Shown here piece after piece: positions 19,335 to 20,601 of a stretch of 20,601 nucleotides of DNA; position 1 is the first letter of the stretch; each line of letters opens with the position of its first letter. Both the position numbers and the translations under genes were made by a program. Under the pieces are notes generated by a model, which worked only from the letters and a program-made list of their open reading frames with translations, was not told where the DNA came from and searched no databases. Source of the stretch: Acephala macrosclerotiorum (Eukaryota; Ascomycota; Leotiomycetes; Helotiales; Mollisiaceae); the NCBI GenBank assembly GCA_014904845.1, contig MU119761.1, positions 1 to 20,601 on the forward strand, read 5' to 3'.

Positions 19335-20601
19335 ATATTTAATTTAATAAAAAATTTTATTTCAAATAATATTAAAATATATAATTAAATAATTAATTTT
19401 AATTATATTTTAAATAATAAAATATTAAATTTTTATTATTATATTAATTCATATTATATTTTTATTATTAATTTTTATTTATTATTATTATTAAAACGAA
19501 TATTATATAATATACGATTTAAAATTATATATAATTAATATTATTTTATTTTTATTTTTAAAATATTTTTTTATATATATTTAATTAATTATTATTATTA
19601 ATTATTAATATTTATAATAATATTAATATTAATTAATATTTAATTATTAAAAAATATTAAAATATTTTAAAAAAACGTTTTTAAATATTATTAAATTATA
19701 AAAAAACTAAATTATTTATTTTATAAAAATAAAAATTTAATTTTTTTTTAATTTTTAAAAATTTAAATATTTTAATAATAAAAAAATTCTAATTCTTTAT
19801 TATATATATTTAAATTTATATTTATTATATTTAAAAAATTAAATTAAAAATTAAAAATATAAATATATTTTTAAATTTTATATTATTATTTTTAATTAAA
19901 ATACGTAATAAATACGTATATATATTTTAATATTAATAATTTTTATTTTTATAATAAAAATTTAATTTATTTTTTATTTAAAAAACAATTTAAAATTAAA
20001 AATATTTTTTAATTTATATATATATTTTAATTTTGATTTTAATTAATTTTTTTATTTATAAAATTAATATATAAATTAATAATCAAAATTAAAAAAATAT
20101 TTAAATTATTTATTTAATTATTTTAAATTTAAATTATAAATTTTTTTTTATATATAGTATATTTTAAAAAATTGTATTTTATATAATTAATAAGTTTTTA
20201 TTTATAATATTAATCGCGTTATATAATTAAATTTTTATAATATAATATTTTAATTAATTTAAAATTTATTAAAACGTAAAACTTTTTTAAAATTATTAAT
20301 AAAATAAATAATAAAATTATAAAATTAATAATTATATATTTTTAATTTATAATTTATATAATTAATTAATAATAATTAATTATATTTTTATATTTTTAAA
20401 ATTTTTATTTTAATTATTAAATAATATATTTAATTTATAATTTTAAATTAATATTATTAATATATAAATATTTTAATTATTTTTATATTAATTAAAATAT
20501 AATTAATATTTTATAATAAATTATTATATTTATATTAATTAAAATTTAATATTATATAATAATTAATAATTTAAAAATAATTTTTCATTAATAAATAAAT
20601 A
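19335..20601. other. Gene-free, almost CpG-free AT tract to the window end
   Basis: This 1.27 kb is nearly all A and T with only a few CpGs. It has short near-palindromic AT blocks, and no gene, RNA gene or repeat that I can support. Confidence 0.8.

Noticed and set aside
1..20601. Yeast-type mitochondrial DNA with AT spacers and GC clusters
   Set aside because: Mitochondrial GC clusters are short and lack the scattered CpG pattern. Here a paired intact and mutated element shows directed C to T change, and no tRNA, rRNA or mitochondrial protein gene is present in 20 kb.
1..20601. AT-rich protist genome such as Plasmodium or Dictyostelium
   Set aside because: Those genomes have AT-rich intergenic DNA but also genes within 20 kb and no strong CpG excess; transitions between repeat copies and normal-composition islands fit RIP better.

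Overview
This window is almost pure A+T DNA with no recognisable gene. Whole lines have no G or C (12901-12960 has 0 of 60), and nearly every remaining C or G lies in a CpG. A few short islands of ordinary composition stand out sharply (7621-7680 has 32 G+C of 60). This is the look of a fungal repeat-induced point mutation (RIP) isochore, most likely from a filamentous ascomycete. The organism is inferred from the mutation pattern only; there is no rRNA, tRNA or protein gene to anchor it.

Layout: a 9-bp tandem array (1-95); a pair of about 225-240 bp direct repeats 6.26 kb apart (118-341 and 6373-6612), possibly the long terminal repeats (LTRs) of a decayed retrotransposon, each holding the same unmutated 29-bp GC-rich core; a non-coding repeat family, here called B, made of ~204-bp sub-units with a right end carrying two dyads (plus strand 7145-8805, 11123-11590, 11595-12430 and 12431-13975; minus strand 16661-17755 and fragment 3983-4160); a TA-flanked inverted-repeat element, here called X, nested in B twice; an unrelated 455-bp TA-flanked miniature element (MITE) at 15250-15704; and a partly mutated tract at 18530-19334 ending in short tandem repeats.

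The key observation is that X exists in two states. The copy at 7569-8336 has near-normal composition. The copy at 13111-13677, in opposite orientation, is the same element after hypermutation. By hand alignment of 285 bp (7741-8025 against 13271-13555), 54 of 61 non-CpG C/G positions of the intact copy read as C to T or G to A in the other, in CpA, CpT and CpC contexts alike, while 12 of 13 CpG dinucleotides are unchanged. The window therefore carries its own before-and-after record of a near-saturating deamination process that spares CpG. This differs from the classical Neurospora pattern, which is dominated by CpA.

Nothing here encodes a protein that I can recognise. The interest lies in the mutation process, the nested repeat history, the sharp edges of spared islands, and the short GC-rich or palindromic motifs that survived. 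The names B and X are labels for this report only.
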